Shown: positions 16,974 to 27,059, counted from the first letter of the stretch. The stretch: DNA of 64,000 bases from G041228335 sp964580905 (GCA_964580905.1 CAZOLR010000003.1:49809-113808); one strand, 5' to 3'. Translations and numbers: made by a program. Notes: generated by a model from the sequence alone, not told the origin.

Positions 16974-19135
16974 TGCTACGTCTGCGCCATCTGTTTTTCA
17001 CCGGAGTGAATGAACGAAGTCTCGCCTATTTCTCGATTGGTGTTGCGCTGATACTTGGTGCGGTGACGTTCAGCCTGCTGTCGAGTGATGATTTCCTGAA
17101 TAATAAAAGTGACCTTGTCGGCCTGCTGATCGGTGTTGATATTCTCGCGGTCACGGTGCTTCTGTTTTTTGTTGGCCGTCAGGTCTTCCAGCTTATCCGG
17201 GAGCGGCGGAACCGTCTTGCCGGGTATCAGTTGCACTGGAAACTGGTGACGCTTTTTGGCGTGATTACCGTGTTTCCTGCCGTGATTGTCATAGCCTTTT
17301 CCTATTTCGTGCTCGATTTTTCCCTTCGCGGCTGGTTCAACGAGCGGATTTCAACGGCGATCAATGAAAGTGTTACCGTTGCCGATGCCTATCTTGAGGA
17401 GCATATCTTATCGGTGCGTGGCCAGATCCTTGCCATGGCTAACGATATCAACCGTGAAGCAAGTTCACTTTCGGGAAACCGCCGTGCCTTTGATGCGTTT
17501 CTGACCAATCAGGCCGGGGTGCGAAACCTTTCCGAAGCTTTGGTGATGGATTCAACCGGACGCGTCATTGCCCATTCCAGATTTGCCTACGCGGTAACGT
17601 TTTCCAGTCTTGGTGAAGATTTCTATTCCAGCGCAAGGGACGGTGACGTTGCCATCACGCGAACCGATATCACGAACCGTATTCGGGCGGGGGTAAGGCT
17701 CAACCAGTTTGTTGATGCGTATCTGCTCGTGGGACGGTTTATCGATCCGAATGTATCGGGTGCGGTGGACCGGACACAGATCGCTGTCACCGAATATCAA
17801 TCTCTCGATATCCGGCAGCTTGATCTCAAGGTAAGTTTTGCCATTCTTTTCGGCATGGTGGCATTGTTACTTGTTCTCGGGTCTGTCTGGGTCGGGATCA
17901 ACTTTGCCAATGCTATTATTCTGCCGCTGGGCGCTGTTATTCAGGTTGCCGAGCAGGTGAGGGCAGGTAATCTGGCGTCCCGGGTGCCTTTCGTTAAGAC
18001 CAATGATGAAATTGCACAGCTCGGTGTGTCCTTCAACAGGATGCTTGAAGAAGTTGCCCGCAACAGGGAAGAGCTGGTTGAGGCCAACCGCCAGATCGAC
18101 AAGCGACGGGAGTTTACCGAAGCTGTTCTGGCCGGCGTATCATCCGGGGTCATCGGCATTGATGAGAATAAATTCATTACCCTTCCCAATCTTTCCGCGC
18201 TTGAAATGCTCGGGTTGACGCGGGCAGAGACCATCGGCCGGAAACTCGTGGATATTGTCCCCGAACTTGAACACCTTCTTGAGAATGCCGACAAGCCGGG
18301 TCGCCGAAACAAGGAGCAGAATGTTGAGGTTGACCGGAACGGTGTCAAACGCAACCTGCTTGTTCGGGTAACGACAGAAACCGTGGCGAGAAGAATTGTC
18401 GGATATGTGGTGACTTTCGAAGATGTGTCTGATCTTCTTGACGCCCAGCGCAAGGCCGCCTGGTCAGATGTGGCCCGCCGCATTGCCCATGAGATCAAGA
18501 ACCCCCTGACCCCGATTCAGCTTGCCGCCGAACGTCTCGGCGCCAAATATACCCCTGAAGATGAAAAGGGCAGGCAGGCATTTTCCACCTATATCGATAC
18601 CATTATCAGGCAGGTCGATGATATAGGGCGTCTCGTCAATGAATTTTCCTCATTCGCCCGGATGCCTGCGCCACAAATGGCGCCGCATGATCTTATAAAA
18701 ATGGTCCGTGGTCAGATCAAACTTTTTGAAGCCGCCGAAAAGGATATTAAATTTACACTGGACAGTAACGGGAAATCCCGGCTTTCCCTTACCTGTGATG
18801 ATGGCATGATCAGGCAGGTCATCACCAATCTTCTCCAGAATGCGGTCGACGCGCTGCGTGAAGCCCTGATTAAAAAAGGTCAGATACATGTTGAAATATC
18901 CAGGGATACCGACAATATGACCCTCATTGTCCGGGATAATGGTCCCGGCCTGCCGCTTGACGATGACAGGGATCTGACGGCACCTTACGTCACGAACCGT
19001 GAGAAGGGGACCGGCCTTGGACTTGCGATTGTCAGGAAAATTGTCGAAGATCATTATGGTAGCCTCAAACTTGCCAATGGAAGCAAAGGTAAATTCCCCG
19101 GGGCTGAAATTACCATCACCTTTCCTTCCCGATGA
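16970..19135 (+). CDS. ntrY: Sensor histidine kinase NtrY
   Basis: Membrane kinase partner of NtrX, linked in other Alphaproteobacteria to nitrogen, redox and envelope control. The 721 residues show two N-terminal membrane segments (about 20-75), a third near 100-120, a periplasmic sensing region, a fourth segment near 290-315, then HAMP, PAS, the His box RRIAHEIKNPLTPIQLAAERL, and an ATPase domain with N box NLLQNAVDA, DNGPGLP and GTGLGLAI. Overlaps ntrC by ATGA and precedes ntrX. Confidence 0.95.
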   Translation: MMLRLRHLFFTGVNERSLAYFSIGVALILGAVTFSLLSSDDFLNNKSDLVGLLIGVDILAVTVLLFFVGRQVFQLIRERRNRLAGYQLHWKLVTLFGVITVFPAVIVIAFSYFVLDFSLRGWFNERISTAINESVTVADAYLEEHILSVRGQILAMANDINREASSLSGNRRAFDAFLTNQAGVRNLSEALVMDSTGRVIAHSRFAYAVTFSSLGEDFYSSARDGDVAITRTDITNRIRAGVRLNQFVDAYLLVGRFIDPNVSGAVDRTQIAVTEYQSLDIRQLDLKVSFAILFGMVALLLVLGSVWVGINFANAIILPLGAVIQVAEQVRAGNLASRVPFVKTNDEIAQLGVSFNRMLEEVARNREELVEANRQIDKRREFTEAVLAGVSSGVIGIDENKFITLPNLSALEMLGLTRAETIGRKLVDIVPELEHLLENADKPGRRNKEQNVEVDRNGVKRNLLVRVTTETVARRIVGYVVTFEDVSDLLDAQRKAAWSDVARRIAHEIKNPLTPIQLAAERLGAKYTPEDEKGRQAFSTYIDTIIRQVDDIGRLVNEFSSFARMPAPQMAPHDLIKMVRGQIKLFEAAEKDIKFTLDSNGKSRLSLTCDDGMIRQVITNLLQNAVDALREALIKKGQIHVEISRDTDNMTLIVRDNGPGLPLDDDRDLTAPYVTNREKGTGLGLAIVRKIVEDHYGSLKLANGSKGKFPGAEITITFPSR

Positions 19136-19156
19136 CGCTGTGATGAAACCCTGCTC

Positions 19157-20533
19157 ATGAAACATGAAATACTTATTGTAGATGATGAGGAAGATATCTG
19201 CCGCCTGACCAGTATGTTGCTGGAGGATGAAGGCTATCATTGCAGGACAGCTTCCAACGCGGCAGATGCGAGAAAAATCGTACAGGAATTTCCGCCTCAG
19301 CTGGTCATTCTTGATATCTGGATGGATAAATCAGATATGGACGGGCTCGAGCTTCAGAAATGGCTGCGAAATCTCTATCCTGATGTGCCGGTCATCATGA
19401 TGTCCGGACACGGGAATATTGAAACAGCCGTTCAGGCCATGAAGGATGGTGCGTTCGATTTTGTCGAAAAACCCTTCAAGTCTGACCGCCTCATTCTGCT
19501 TGTTGAACGGGCGCTGGCCAAAGCTGCCCTTGAGGCTGAAAATCGTGAACTGAAGAAAAAAGTCTCTCTTGATGTTAATCTTATCGGCTCATCTGGTGCC
19601 ATTTCATCGCTCAACCAGACCATTGAGAAAGTGGCGCAGTCCAATAGTCGTGTCATGATTGCCGGCCCGTCGGGTAGCGGTAAGGAGCTTGTGGCACGTA
19701 AAATTCATCATCTTTCTGAACGGAAGAAAGGCAGGTTTGTTCTGGCCAACTGTGCCATGCTCTCCCCGGAAAGAGTGACGGCAGAATTATTCGGCACCGA
19801 AGGCACGGATGGCCGCCAGCGCATTGTCGGCCTTTTCGAGCAGGCAAACGGGGGAACGCTTTATTTTGACGAAATCGGCGATCTTCCGCTCGAAACGCAG
19901 GGCAAACTGGTGCGTGCTGTGCAGGATCAGCGCTTCCGTCGGGTGGGCGGAAGCCATGAAGTCAGTGTTGATGTCCGGGTTATCAGTGCATCAAAGCTCA
20001 ACCTGCAGGACGAAATCAAAAACGGAAATTTACGTGAGGATCTGTTTTACCGGCTGGGTGTTGTGCCCATCAATGTTCCGGCGCTTTCGGAGCATAAAGA
20101 GGATATTCCTGATCTGGCCCGGTATTTTCTGAAGAAAGCCTGTGAGAGCCATGGCAGGAAACTTTTCTTTTCCAATGAAGCGCTGATGATGATGCAGGTC
20201 TATAAATGGCCCGGAAATGTTACCCAGCTCAGGAACGTCATTGACTGGCTGATTATCATGGTGGATGCAAACCCTGACAATCTGATCATGCCTGATGATC
20301 TTCCGCCGGATATCACGGGCAAATCCCGGAAAAATCAGGAAGGCGGGTTTGAGACGGTTGTTGGTCTGCCTCTCAAGGCCGCAAGAGAGCAGTTTGAGAC
20401 ACAGTATTTGATATCGCAACTTTCAAGGTTTGATGGCAATATATCCAAAACAGCGGCATTCATCGGCATGGAAAGATCAGCCCTCCACCGAAAGCTCAAG
20501 AGCCTGAACATCAATCCCGAAAACAGCGAGTAG
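19157..20533 (+). CDS. ntrX: Response regulator NtrX, AAA+ type without GAFTGA motif
   Basis: Partner regulator of NtrY. The 458 residues comprise a receiver domain (VDDEEDI; phospho-Asp in VILDIWMD), an AAA+ domain with Walker A AGPSGSGKE and Walker B LYFDEIGDLP, and a C-terminal Fis-like helix-turn-helix ending MERSALHRKLKSL. Where NtrC has the sigma-54-contacting GAFTGA loop after LFGHER, this protein reads LFGTEGTDGRQRIVG, so the loop sequence is missing. It may therefore regulate without activating sigma-54. Preceded by ntrY with a 21-base gap. Confidence 0.94.
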   Translation: MKHEILIVDDEEDICRLTSMLLEDEGYHCRTASNAADARKIVQEFPPQLVILDIWMDKSDMDGLELQKWLRNLYPDVPVIMMSGHGNIETAVQAMKDGAFDFVEKPFKSDRLILLVERALAKAALEAENRELKKKVSLDVNLIGSSGAISSLNQTIEKVAQSNSRVMIAGPSGSGKELVARKIHHLSERKKGRFVLANCAMLSPERVTAELFGTEGTDGRQRIVGLFEQANGGTLYFDEIGDLPLETQGKLVRAVQDQRFRRVGGSHEVSVDVRVISASKLNLQDEIKNGNLREDLFYRLGVVPINVPALSEHKEDIPDLARYFLKKACESHGRKLFFSNEALMMMQVYKWPGNVTQLRNVIDWLIIMVDANPDNLIMPDDLPPDITGKSRKNQEGGFETVVGLPLKAAREQFETQYLISQLSRFDGNISKTAAFIGMERSALHRKLKSLNINPENSE

Positions 20534-20545
20534 GGAGTTAGACGG

Positions 20546-21922
20546 ATGAATATCATTATTTGTGGCACCGGCCAGGTCGGCACATCTATCGCAGGTCATC
20601 TTGCCCTCGAAAACAATGTCACCATTGTGGATACACATGCTGACCGCGTTCAGCGTGCCGCTGAAACCAACAATATGCGTGGTGTCATCGGAGTATCTTC
20701 CCACCCGGATATTCTTGAAGAGGCCGGGGCCAAAGACGCGGACATGATTATTGCCGTCACCGACTCGGATGAGGTCAATATGGTGGCGTGTCAGGTCGCG
20801 CATTCCATTTTCAACACGCCGATGAAAATTGCCCGGGTCCGGGCAAGATCATATCTCAATCCGACATTCGGTGATCTTTACAGCCCTGAAAATCTGCCTA
20901 TCGATCATATCATTTCGCCGGAAGTTGAGGTCTCGGACGCGGTGAGCCGGCGTCTCAGGGTGCCGGGGGCGTTCGATGTTGCCAATATGTGCGATAACAT
21001 GGTCCGTATCGTTGGCGTGCGTTGCACCAGTTCCTGCCCCATACTGGGCTCCCCCATCCGTTATCTTACGGATCTTTTTGAAGATCTTAAAATTACGATC
21101 GTTGCCATTCTTCGCGGTGGGGAGGTTATTGTGCCCCGTGACGGATCCATGAAGATGAGCGAAGGGGACCAGGTGTATTTTGTCTGTGAAGAAAGTCATA
21201 TGGCGAGGGCCATGGCTTCTTTCGGTCATGAAGAACCGGAAAGCCGCAAAGTCCTGATCGCAGGTGCCGGCACCATCGGCAAGATGGTGGCGGCAGATGT
21301 CTTGCAGAAAATCGATAACTCACGCTGCACCATCATTGAAGAGAGCAAGGAAATGGCAAATGAAGCCGCCCATCTTCTCCCTGATATCATGGTTATTCAC
21401 GGTGATGCCCTTGATCCGGAAAGGCTTGCCGAAGGTGATGTGGCGGATGCGGATACATTTGTCGCTCTTACCAATGATGATGAAGTTAATGTCCTTTCAT
21501 CACTTCTGGCCCGCAGATTTGGCGCAGCGCATACGGTCAGTCTTGTGAATATGGCAAGTTTTGTGCCGCTGATCTCAACACTCGGGGTGGATTCGGTCAT
21601 CAATCCGCCAGCGATTACCGTATCATCGATACTCCGGCATGTGAGACGTGGCCGCATCAGGGATATTCATACCATTGTTGAAGACAAGGGTGAGTTCATG
21701 GAGGTCGAAGCCATGCCGTCATCACCACTTGTCGGGGTGCCGCTACGTTCCGCAAACCTTCCCAAGAGCGCAGCTGTCGGGGCGATTGTCCGCGGCGATG
21801 AAATGATCCCGGCCCGTGGCGATACAATGATTGAACCCAACGACAAGGTGATATTGTTTTCTGCACGTCATGCCGTGCCGGAGGTTGAGAAGCTCTTGTC
21901 CGTACGTCCGGATTTCTTCTGA
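20546..21922 (+). CDS. trkA: Trk potassium uptake regulatory protein TrkA
   Basis: Peripheral NAD-binding gating subunit of Trk potassium channels. The 458 residues make two RCK_N-RCK_C repeats; the first begins with IIICGTGQVGTSIA and the second with VLIAGAGTIGKMVA, each a Rossmann dinucleotide site. The channel subunit TrkH is not in the window. Starts after AGGGAG, 12 bases behind ntrX, a linkage found widely in Alphaproteobacteria. Confidence 0.95.
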   Translation: MNIIICGTGQVGTSIAGHLALENNVTIVDTHADRVQRAAETNNMRGVIGVSSHPDILEEAGAKDADMIIAVTDSDEVNMVACQVAHSIFNTPMKIARVRARSYLNPTFGDLYSPENLPIDHIISPEVEVSDAVSRRLRVPGAFDVANMCDNMVRIVGVRCTSSCPILGSPIRYLTDLFEDLKITIVAILRGGEVIVPRDGSMKMSEGDQVYFVCEESHMARAMASFGHEEPESRKVLIAGAGTIGKMVAADVLQKIDNSRCTIIEESKEMANEAAHLLPDIMVIHGDALDPERLAEGDVADADTFVALTNDDEVNVLSSLLARRFGAAHTVSLVNMASFVPLISTLGVDSVINPPAITVSSILRHVRRGRIRDIHTIVEDKGEFMEVEAMPSSPLVGVPLRSANLPKSAAVGAIVRGDEMIPARGDTMIEPNDKVILFSARHAVPEVEKLLSVRPDFF

Positions 21923-21950
21923 TTATCAATTAATAACAGAGTGTTGAAAC

Positions 21951-22805
21951 ATGTCTCGAATTTCTTACGTTAACGGAAAATATGTGCCTCATACCGATGC
22001 TGAAGTTCATATCGATGACCGGGGATATCAGTTCGGGGATGGTGTCTATGAAGTGGTTTCGGTGATTAACGGCGTTCTGGCCGATGAAGACTGGCATCTT
22101 GATCGGTTAGCCTTTTCACTGGGGGAGCTGGGCATTCCGATGCCGATGTCACGCCAGGCATTGAAGATCGTCATCCGCAATGTGATCCGCATGAATTCAT
22201 TGCGGTTCGGGCTGGTTTACTTTCAGGTGACCAGGGGCGTGATGCGAAGAGACCACGCGATCAATTCAACACTTGCCCCTCAGCTGATCATGACAGCAAA
22301 GCCTCTCATCTTTCCGGCAAGGGATAGCTCGCGCGCTGTCAAGGTGATTACCGTGCCGGATCAGCGCTGGCAACGCCGTGATATCAAGACAACACAACTT
22401 CTGCCCAACTGTATTGCCAAGACCAGGGCTGTTGAGGCTGGCGCGTATGAAGCGCTCATGGTCGATCACGACGGGTTTATCACCGAAGGTTCAAGCTCAA
22501 ATGCCTGGATCGTCACCGGGGCAGGAGAGATTGTCACGCGCCCGGCGACGTACGATATTCTGAGCGGTATCACCAGAAAGGCTGTGCTTGCTATTGCCGC
22601 TGAACGTAATCTGAAAATCGTTGAACGTGCGTTCACCCCGGAGGAAGCAAAAAAAGCGGCGGAAGTCTTTATCACCAGCGCATCATCTCTGATCACCGCT
22701 GTTGGTCAGGTTGACGAGACAACTATCGGTGATGGTGAAGCGGGGCCTGTTTCCATGGCGCTTCGGCAGGCCTATTTTGATCACATTGCCAATGCGGCCG
22801 AATAA
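21951..22805 (+). CDS. D-amino-acid aminotransferase-like class IV PLP enzyme
   Basis: Fold type IV aminotransferase of 284 residues, usual length. YVNGKYVPHTDAEVHIDDRGYQFGDGVYE at the start contains the family's DRGYQFGDGVYE signature; the PLP lysine is in RDIKTTQLLPNC, and EGSSSNAWIV is the phosphate-binding region. Similar to D-alanine aminotransferase (Dat), though branched-chain or aminodeoxychorismate lyase activity cannot be excluded from sequence alone. Located between trkA and hfq in the same direction. Confidence 0.85.
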   Translation: MSRISYVNGKYVPHTDAEVHIDDRGYQFGDGVYEVVSVINGVLADEDWHLDRLAFSLGELGIPMPMSRQALKIVIRNVIRMNSLRFGLVYFQVTRGVMRRDHAINSTLAPQLIMTAKPLIFPARDSSRAVKVITVPDQRWQRRDIKTTQLLPNCIAKTRAVEAGAYEALMVDHDGFITEGSSSNAWIVTGAGEIVTRPATYDILSGITRKAVLAIAAERNLKIVERAFTPEEAKKAAEVFITSASSLITAVGQVDETTIGDGEAGPVSMALRQAYFDHIANAAE

Positions 22806-22881
22806 TATTATTCTCTTATGAAGAACGGATAATTTACTTTTTCGAAAGATCAAGTAATATCGTTTACAGGGGGAATACATC

Positions 22882-23133
22882 ATGGCTACAGAGAAGAGCC
22901 ACAATCTTCAGGAAATTTTCCTGAATTCCGTGCGCAAGGATCATATTGCGGTGACGGTTTTTCTGGTTAATGGCGTTAAATTACAGGGAATTATCACCTG
23001 GTTTGATAACTTTTGCCTGCTGCTAAAACGTGATCAGCATGTTCAACTGGTTTATAAACATGCGATTTCCACCATTATGCCAGCCGTTCCGGTCAATCTT
23101 GATGTGGAAACACGGGAAGAAATCGAAGCCTGA
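22882..23133 (+). CDS. hfq: RNA chaperone Hfq
   Basis: Sm-like hexameric protein that pairs small RNAs with mRNA. The 83 residues contain Sm1 (LQEIFLNSVRKDHIAVTVFLVNG) and the Sm2 signature YKHAIST, with the short C-terminus normal for Alphaproteobacteria. A strong GGGGG Shine-Dalgarno precedes the start. In many relatives hflX follows directly; here the opposing mazG does, and hflX lies 8.5 kb away. Confidence 0.98.
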   Translation: MATEKSHNLQEIFLNSVRKDHIAVTVFLVNGVKLQGIITWFDNFCLLLKRDQHVQLVYKHAISTIMPAVPVNLDVETREEIEA

Positions 23134-23155
23134 GCGCAGGGTTGCGTAACAGGTC

Positions 23156-23989
23156 TTAAGCTTTACGTTCCTGTTTTTTGGCATCGGTCCACCAGGCTTC
23201 CATGTCTTTGAGGGTGCTTTCAGCAAGCGATGTGCCGTGAGCTTTCGCCAGCTGTTCCATCATCCCGAACCGGTTTATAAATTTACGATTTGTTAAGTTT
23301 AATGCGCGGTCAGGATCTATCTCGCATTTCCGCGCCAGATTGATAACGGCAAAGAGAAGATCACCCAGCTCGGCTTCAAGGGCGTTGTTGTTTTCAGCGC
23401 TCGTATTCATTTCGGCTTCCACTTCCTCAATCTCTTCCCTGATCTTGCCAAGCACGTCAGCAGGGTCTGTCCAGTCAAATCCTACCCGGGCGGCCCGTTT
23501 CTGCAGTTTCACGGCTCTCGTGACGGGCGGAAGTGTTGTTGCGACGCCATCCAGTGTTCCGTGTTCTTTTTTCTCCGTACGTTCTGCGGCCTTCATATCT
23601 TCCCAGGCTTTTCGCTGCTCATCGGGTGTTCGGTAGTGATCGTCACCAAAAATATGGGGATGACGCCGGATCATCTTTGCCGTGATGCTGTCTGCAACAG
23701 AGGCAAAGTCAAAATGACCGGCTTCTTCACCGATGCGGGACTGAAAGACAACCTGCAGCAATAAATCTCCGAGCTCGTCACGTATCAGGCCCGGATCACC
23801 TTTTTCGATGGCTTCCGCCACTTCATAAGCTTCTTCTATTGTATAGGGCGAAATGGTTTCGTGAGTCTGTTCCAAATCCCACGCGCACCCGCTTTTGGGG
23901 TCGCGAAGCTTGGCCATAACATCAATCAGGGCGGCGAGGCTTTTTTCCGCCTCAGATCTGTTTTGGGGATATTGAGAAGAATTTGTCAT
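23156..23989 (-). CDS. mazG: Nucleoside triphosphate pyrophosphohydrolase MazG
   Basis: Hydrolyses (d)NTPs to monophosphates and is linked to nucleotide pool cleaning. From ATG 23989 the product has 277 residues with two MazG domains: CAWDLEQTHETISPYTIEEAYEV with the EExxE and DELGD metal site in the first half, and a second EEIEEVEAE ... LEAELGDLLFA unit in the second. An upstream in-frame ATG at 24049 would add 20 residues not expected in the family. Convergent with hfq. Confidence 0.93.
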   Translation of the reverse strand: MTNSSQYPQNRSEAEKSLAALIDVMAKLRDPKSGCAWDLEQTHETISPYTIEEAYEVAEAIEKGDPGLIRDELGDLLLQVVFQSRIGEEAGHFDFASVADSITAKMIRRHPHIFGDDHYRTPDEQRKAWEDMKAAERTEKKEHGTLDGVATTLPPVTRAVKLQKRAARVGFDWTDPADVLGKIREEIEEVEAEMNTSAENNNALEAELGDLLFAVINLARKCEIDPDRALNLTNRKFINRFGMMEQLAKAHGTSLAESTLKDMEAWWTDAKKQERKA

Positions 23990-24068
23990 CTGGATTCCGC
24001 GATAAGTCATGTTGTATTGCGTGAATTTATGTCTATATATTAAAGACATTTACGGATGGGATAAAGCC

Positions 24069-24911
24069 ATGTCCACTGACACCCCGCAAGATACGGATAC
24101 CAAATCAGGTTTGTCTGTTTTCGGCTATTTACGTCGCTGGTTTCTGGCCGGCTTTCTTGTCACGGCTCCGGTTCTGCTGACCGGATATCTGACATGGCTG
24201 ATTATCGGTATCATTGACGGGTATGTATCAAAATTCCTGCCCAGAGACCTGAACCCGCAGACATATGTTGATTTCCCGCTACCGGGTTTCGGGCTCATCA
24301 TCGGCGCATTGATCATTATCATCATCGGGGCGCTGACCACGGGATTTCTGGGCCGCTCGCTCATTCGTTTCGGGGAACGTCTTGTTAACGGCGTGCCGGT
24401 GATACGTTCTGTTTATGGCGCGACCAAGCAGATCATGGAAACGGTCATGGCCAGCCAGTCCGATGCCTTTCGGGAAGTGGTGCTGATCGAATATCCGCGT
24501 CGCGGCATCTGGGCGATAGGATTTGTAACCGGCACAACACGTGGTGAGGTGCAGAATCTCTCCTCCGAAAATCTTGTTAATGTATTTGTGCCGACGACTC
24601 CAAACCCGACGTCAGGCTTTCTTCTGTTTTTTCCCCGCGAAGATCTCATCACGCTTGATATGGGGGTGGAAGAAGCTGTCAAAATGGTTGTGTCAGGCGG
24701 GATTGTCACCCCTGCAGATCCTACTCCCGGCCGCAAGCCAAAACAGTTGTCGCTGGATACCACCAGAACAGGAAAGCCAAAAACCGGCAAAAAGGCCTCT
24801 TCCTCCCGAAAGCAGACCAGGGCCCGTGCGACGTCAGCCAAAACCAAGACCAAAGCCAAATCCGTAGCTTCGGGAAAAAAATCTGCCCGCAAGACATCAA
24901 CGTCAGCGTGA
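24069..24911 (+). CDS. DUF502 family membrane protein with basic C-terminal tail
   Basis: Inner-membrane protein of unknown function. The 280-residue product has two clear membrane segments (about 20-45 and 75-100), and the DUF502 pattern GxGLIIGxLIIIIIGxLTTGFLGR followed by VNGVPVIRSVYGATKQI. The last 60 residues are a tail rich in Lys, Ser, Thr, Arg and Ala, resembling a histone-like or ribosome-binding tail, which is not part of the DUF502 core. The frame is open upstream but the Met at 24069 best fits. Transcribed divergently from mazG and facing recG. Confidence 0.85.
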   Translation: MSTDTPQDTDTKSGLSVFGYLRRWFLAGFLVTAPVLLTGYLTWLIIGIIDGYVSKFLPRDLNPQTYVDFPLPGFGLIIGALIIIIIGALTTGFLGRSLIRFGERLVNGVPVIRSVYGATKQIMETVMASQSDAFREVVLIEYPRRGIWAIGFVTGTTRGEVQNLSSENLVNVFVPTTPNPTSGFLLFFPREDLITLDMGVEEAVKMVVSGGIVTPADPTPGRKPKQLSLDTTRTGKPKTGKKASSSRKQTRARATSAKTKTKAKSVASGKKSARKTSTSA

Positions 24912-24941
24912 GCTCTTCACCTCAAATCTGATCCGGCCCGG

Positions 24942-27059
24942 TTATCCGCCGGAAAGATAGGTCACCGCCATATCCCGCTCAAAAAGTGCGAGCAGGTTTT
25001 TGAGGCGTTTACCTTCAGGTCCGTCCAGAGCAGGATTGTTTTCCAGAATCCCCATGACCTGATCACGGGCAATTTCCAGAAGATCGGCGTGACAGGCCAG
25101 ATCTGCAAGCTGGAACTCAGGATCACCGGATTGACGCCGCCCCAATACTTCGCCCGGCCCGCGGAGTTTGAGATCTTCTTCAGCGATGCGGAAGCCGTCA
25201 TTGCTCTCTCTCATGATGGAAAGTCGCGCCCGTGCTGTTTCGGACAGGGGGCCTTTATATAAAAGGAGGCAATTGGCGCTATCCCTGCCGCGTCCGACAC
25301 GTCCGCGCAACTGGTGCATCTGGGCAAGGCCAAAGCGTTCGGCATGCTCGATGATCATGATGCCGGCTTCCGGCACGTCAACGCCGACTTCAACCACCGT
25401 CGTCGCGACAAGAAGCTGGCTTTGTCCCGTTCTGAACGCTTCCATGGCGGTTTCTCGTGTTTCCGCATCCATGCGGCCATGGACAAGCGTTGCATTTGCC
25501 TCAGGGAGGGCGGCGTTGAGCATGATGTGTCTTTCTTCGGCGGCGGCCACGTCAATCGCATCGCTTTCATCAACCAGCGGGCAGATCCAGTAAATCCGCT
25601 GACCACCGGCGAGGGCTGATCTGAGCCTGTGAATAACATCATCCACCCGTTCAATCGGCAGGGCGGTGGTGGTGACATCCTTTCGTCCTGGTGGTTTTTC
25701 ATCAATTCTTGAAGACAGAAGGTCACCATAGGCTGTCATGGCAAGGGTTCTTGGTATGGGGGTTGCCGTCATCACCAAGACATCGACGCCGTTACCTTTT
25801 TCCCCCAGCACGAGCCGCTGTCTCACCCCGAAACGGTGCTGTTCGTCAACAACGCCAAGGGCCAGATCATGAAATTCAACGGCATCAGTCAGCAGCGCAT
25901 GGGTGCCGATCACAATTTGCACCCGGCCATCGGATACACCTTCGAGTACCGAACGTTTTTCGGATATCTTCATCTTTCCCAAAAGCAATCCGGGCGATAT
26001 GCCCAAAGGTTCAAGCATCCGGGTAAGAGTCTGGTGATGCTGACGGGCAAGTATTTCCGTTGGCACCAGCATCGCCGCCTGTCGTCCTGTCTCAATGGCA
26101 TTGAGCATGGCCAACAGCGCCACCAGGGTTTTGCCGGACCCGACATCACCCTGAACAAGGCGCAACATTCTGTCTTCCGAAGACTGATCTGCCAGAATTT
26201 CCGTAACCACACGTTTTTGCGCTCCTGTAAGGTCAAAGGGAAGGGAGGCGAGGAGTTTTGCGCGCAATCCCCCATCCCCCTTGGTCACGCGCCCTGACAT
26301 TTTGCTCGAGCTTTGCCGTACCAGCGCAAGGGCGAGCTGGTTGGCAAGAAGTTCATCATAGGCAAGCCTTGATCTGGGCGGGCTTCCCGGAAGCACGTCA
26401 GCTTCTTTTTGAGGGGCATGAACTTCACGCATTGCCGTATCCCATGCGGGCCAGTTGAACCGGGTCAGGATATCCGGATCAATCCATTCTTCGAGTTTGG
26501 GGATGCGTTCCGTTGCGGCACTCAACGCTTTTCCGAGGGTTTTTGGGGTCAGACCTGCTGTAAGCGGATAGACGGGTTCAAATGCAGGCAGGCTATGTGC
26601 CTTTTCCGGTGCCACGACATGATCCGGATGCGCCATCTGGACCTTGTTCTGGAACCATTCGGCCCGGCCGCTGACAATGCGCTTTGCTCCGACGGGCAGC
26701 AATTTTTGAACATAATCGCCCCGGGCGTGAAAAAAGACGATATCAATATGTCCCGTTTCATTTTCAGCCATCACCCGCACCGGTCTCCGGCTGCCCTTTG
26801 GTGGCTTGTCATGGCTGGTGACGGTAACTTCAACGGTGATGATGCTCCCGTGTTCAACCATGTTGAGGGGCGGGCGTTTTGTCCGGTCGATCAATCCCAC
26901 GGGCAGGTGCCGCAGAAGATCAATGACAAGTCCCCCCATCTTTTTTTCCAGCAATTTCGCAACCTTATCACCTACGCCGGGCAAAGCGGTAACGCGGGCG
27001 AAGAGGCGAAAAAGCTCTTCTGGACGTTTGATATGATGAAAATCAGCCGGTGTCGTCAC
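24942..27059 (-). CDS. recG: ATP-dependent DNA helicase RecG
   Basis: Superfamily 2 helicase that remodels stalled forks and Holliday junctions. The 705-residue product, usual length, has an N-terminal OB-fold wedge domain, Walker A LVQGDVGSGKTLVA, a DEQHRFG box (DExH type), MTATPIPRTLA, and the C-terminal helicase motif QLRGRVGRG. It begins with GTG, preceded by GGAGG ten bases upstream. Divergent from sdhE-mfd, the typical alphaproteobacterial order. Confidence 0.97.
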   Translation of the reverse strand: MTTPADFHHIKRPEELFRLFARVTALPGVGDKVAKLLEKKMGGLVIDLLRHLPVGLIDRTKRPPLNMVEHGSIITVEVTVTSHDKPPKGSRRPVRVMAENETGHIDIVFFHARGDYVQKLLPVGAKRIVSGRAEWFQNKVQMAHPDHVVAPEKAHSLPAFEPVYPLTAGLTPKTLGKALSAATERIPKLEEWIDPDILTRFNWPAWDTAMREVHAPQKEADVLPGSPPRSRLAYDELLANQLALALVRQSSSKMSGRVTKGDGGLRAKLLASLPFDLTGAQKRVVTEILADQSSEDRMLRLVQGDVGSGKTLVALLAMLNAIETGRQAAMLVPTEILARQHHQTLTRMLEPLGISPGLLLGKMKISEKRSVLEGVSDGRVQIVIGTHALLTDAVEFHDLALGVVDEQHRFGVRQRLVLGEKGNGVDVLVMTATPIPRTLAMTAYGDLLSSRIDEKPPGRKDVTTTALPIERVDDVIHRLRSALAGGQRIYWICPLVDESDAIDVAAAEERHIMLNAALPEANATLVHGRMDAETRETAMEAFRTGQSQLLVATTVVEVGVDVPEAGIMIIEHAERFGLAQMHQLRGRVGRGRDSANCLLLYKGPLSETARARLSIMRESNDGFRIAEEDLKLRGPGEVLGRRQSGDPEFQLADLACHADLLEIARDQVMGILENNPALDGPEGKRLKNLLALFERDMAVTYLSGG

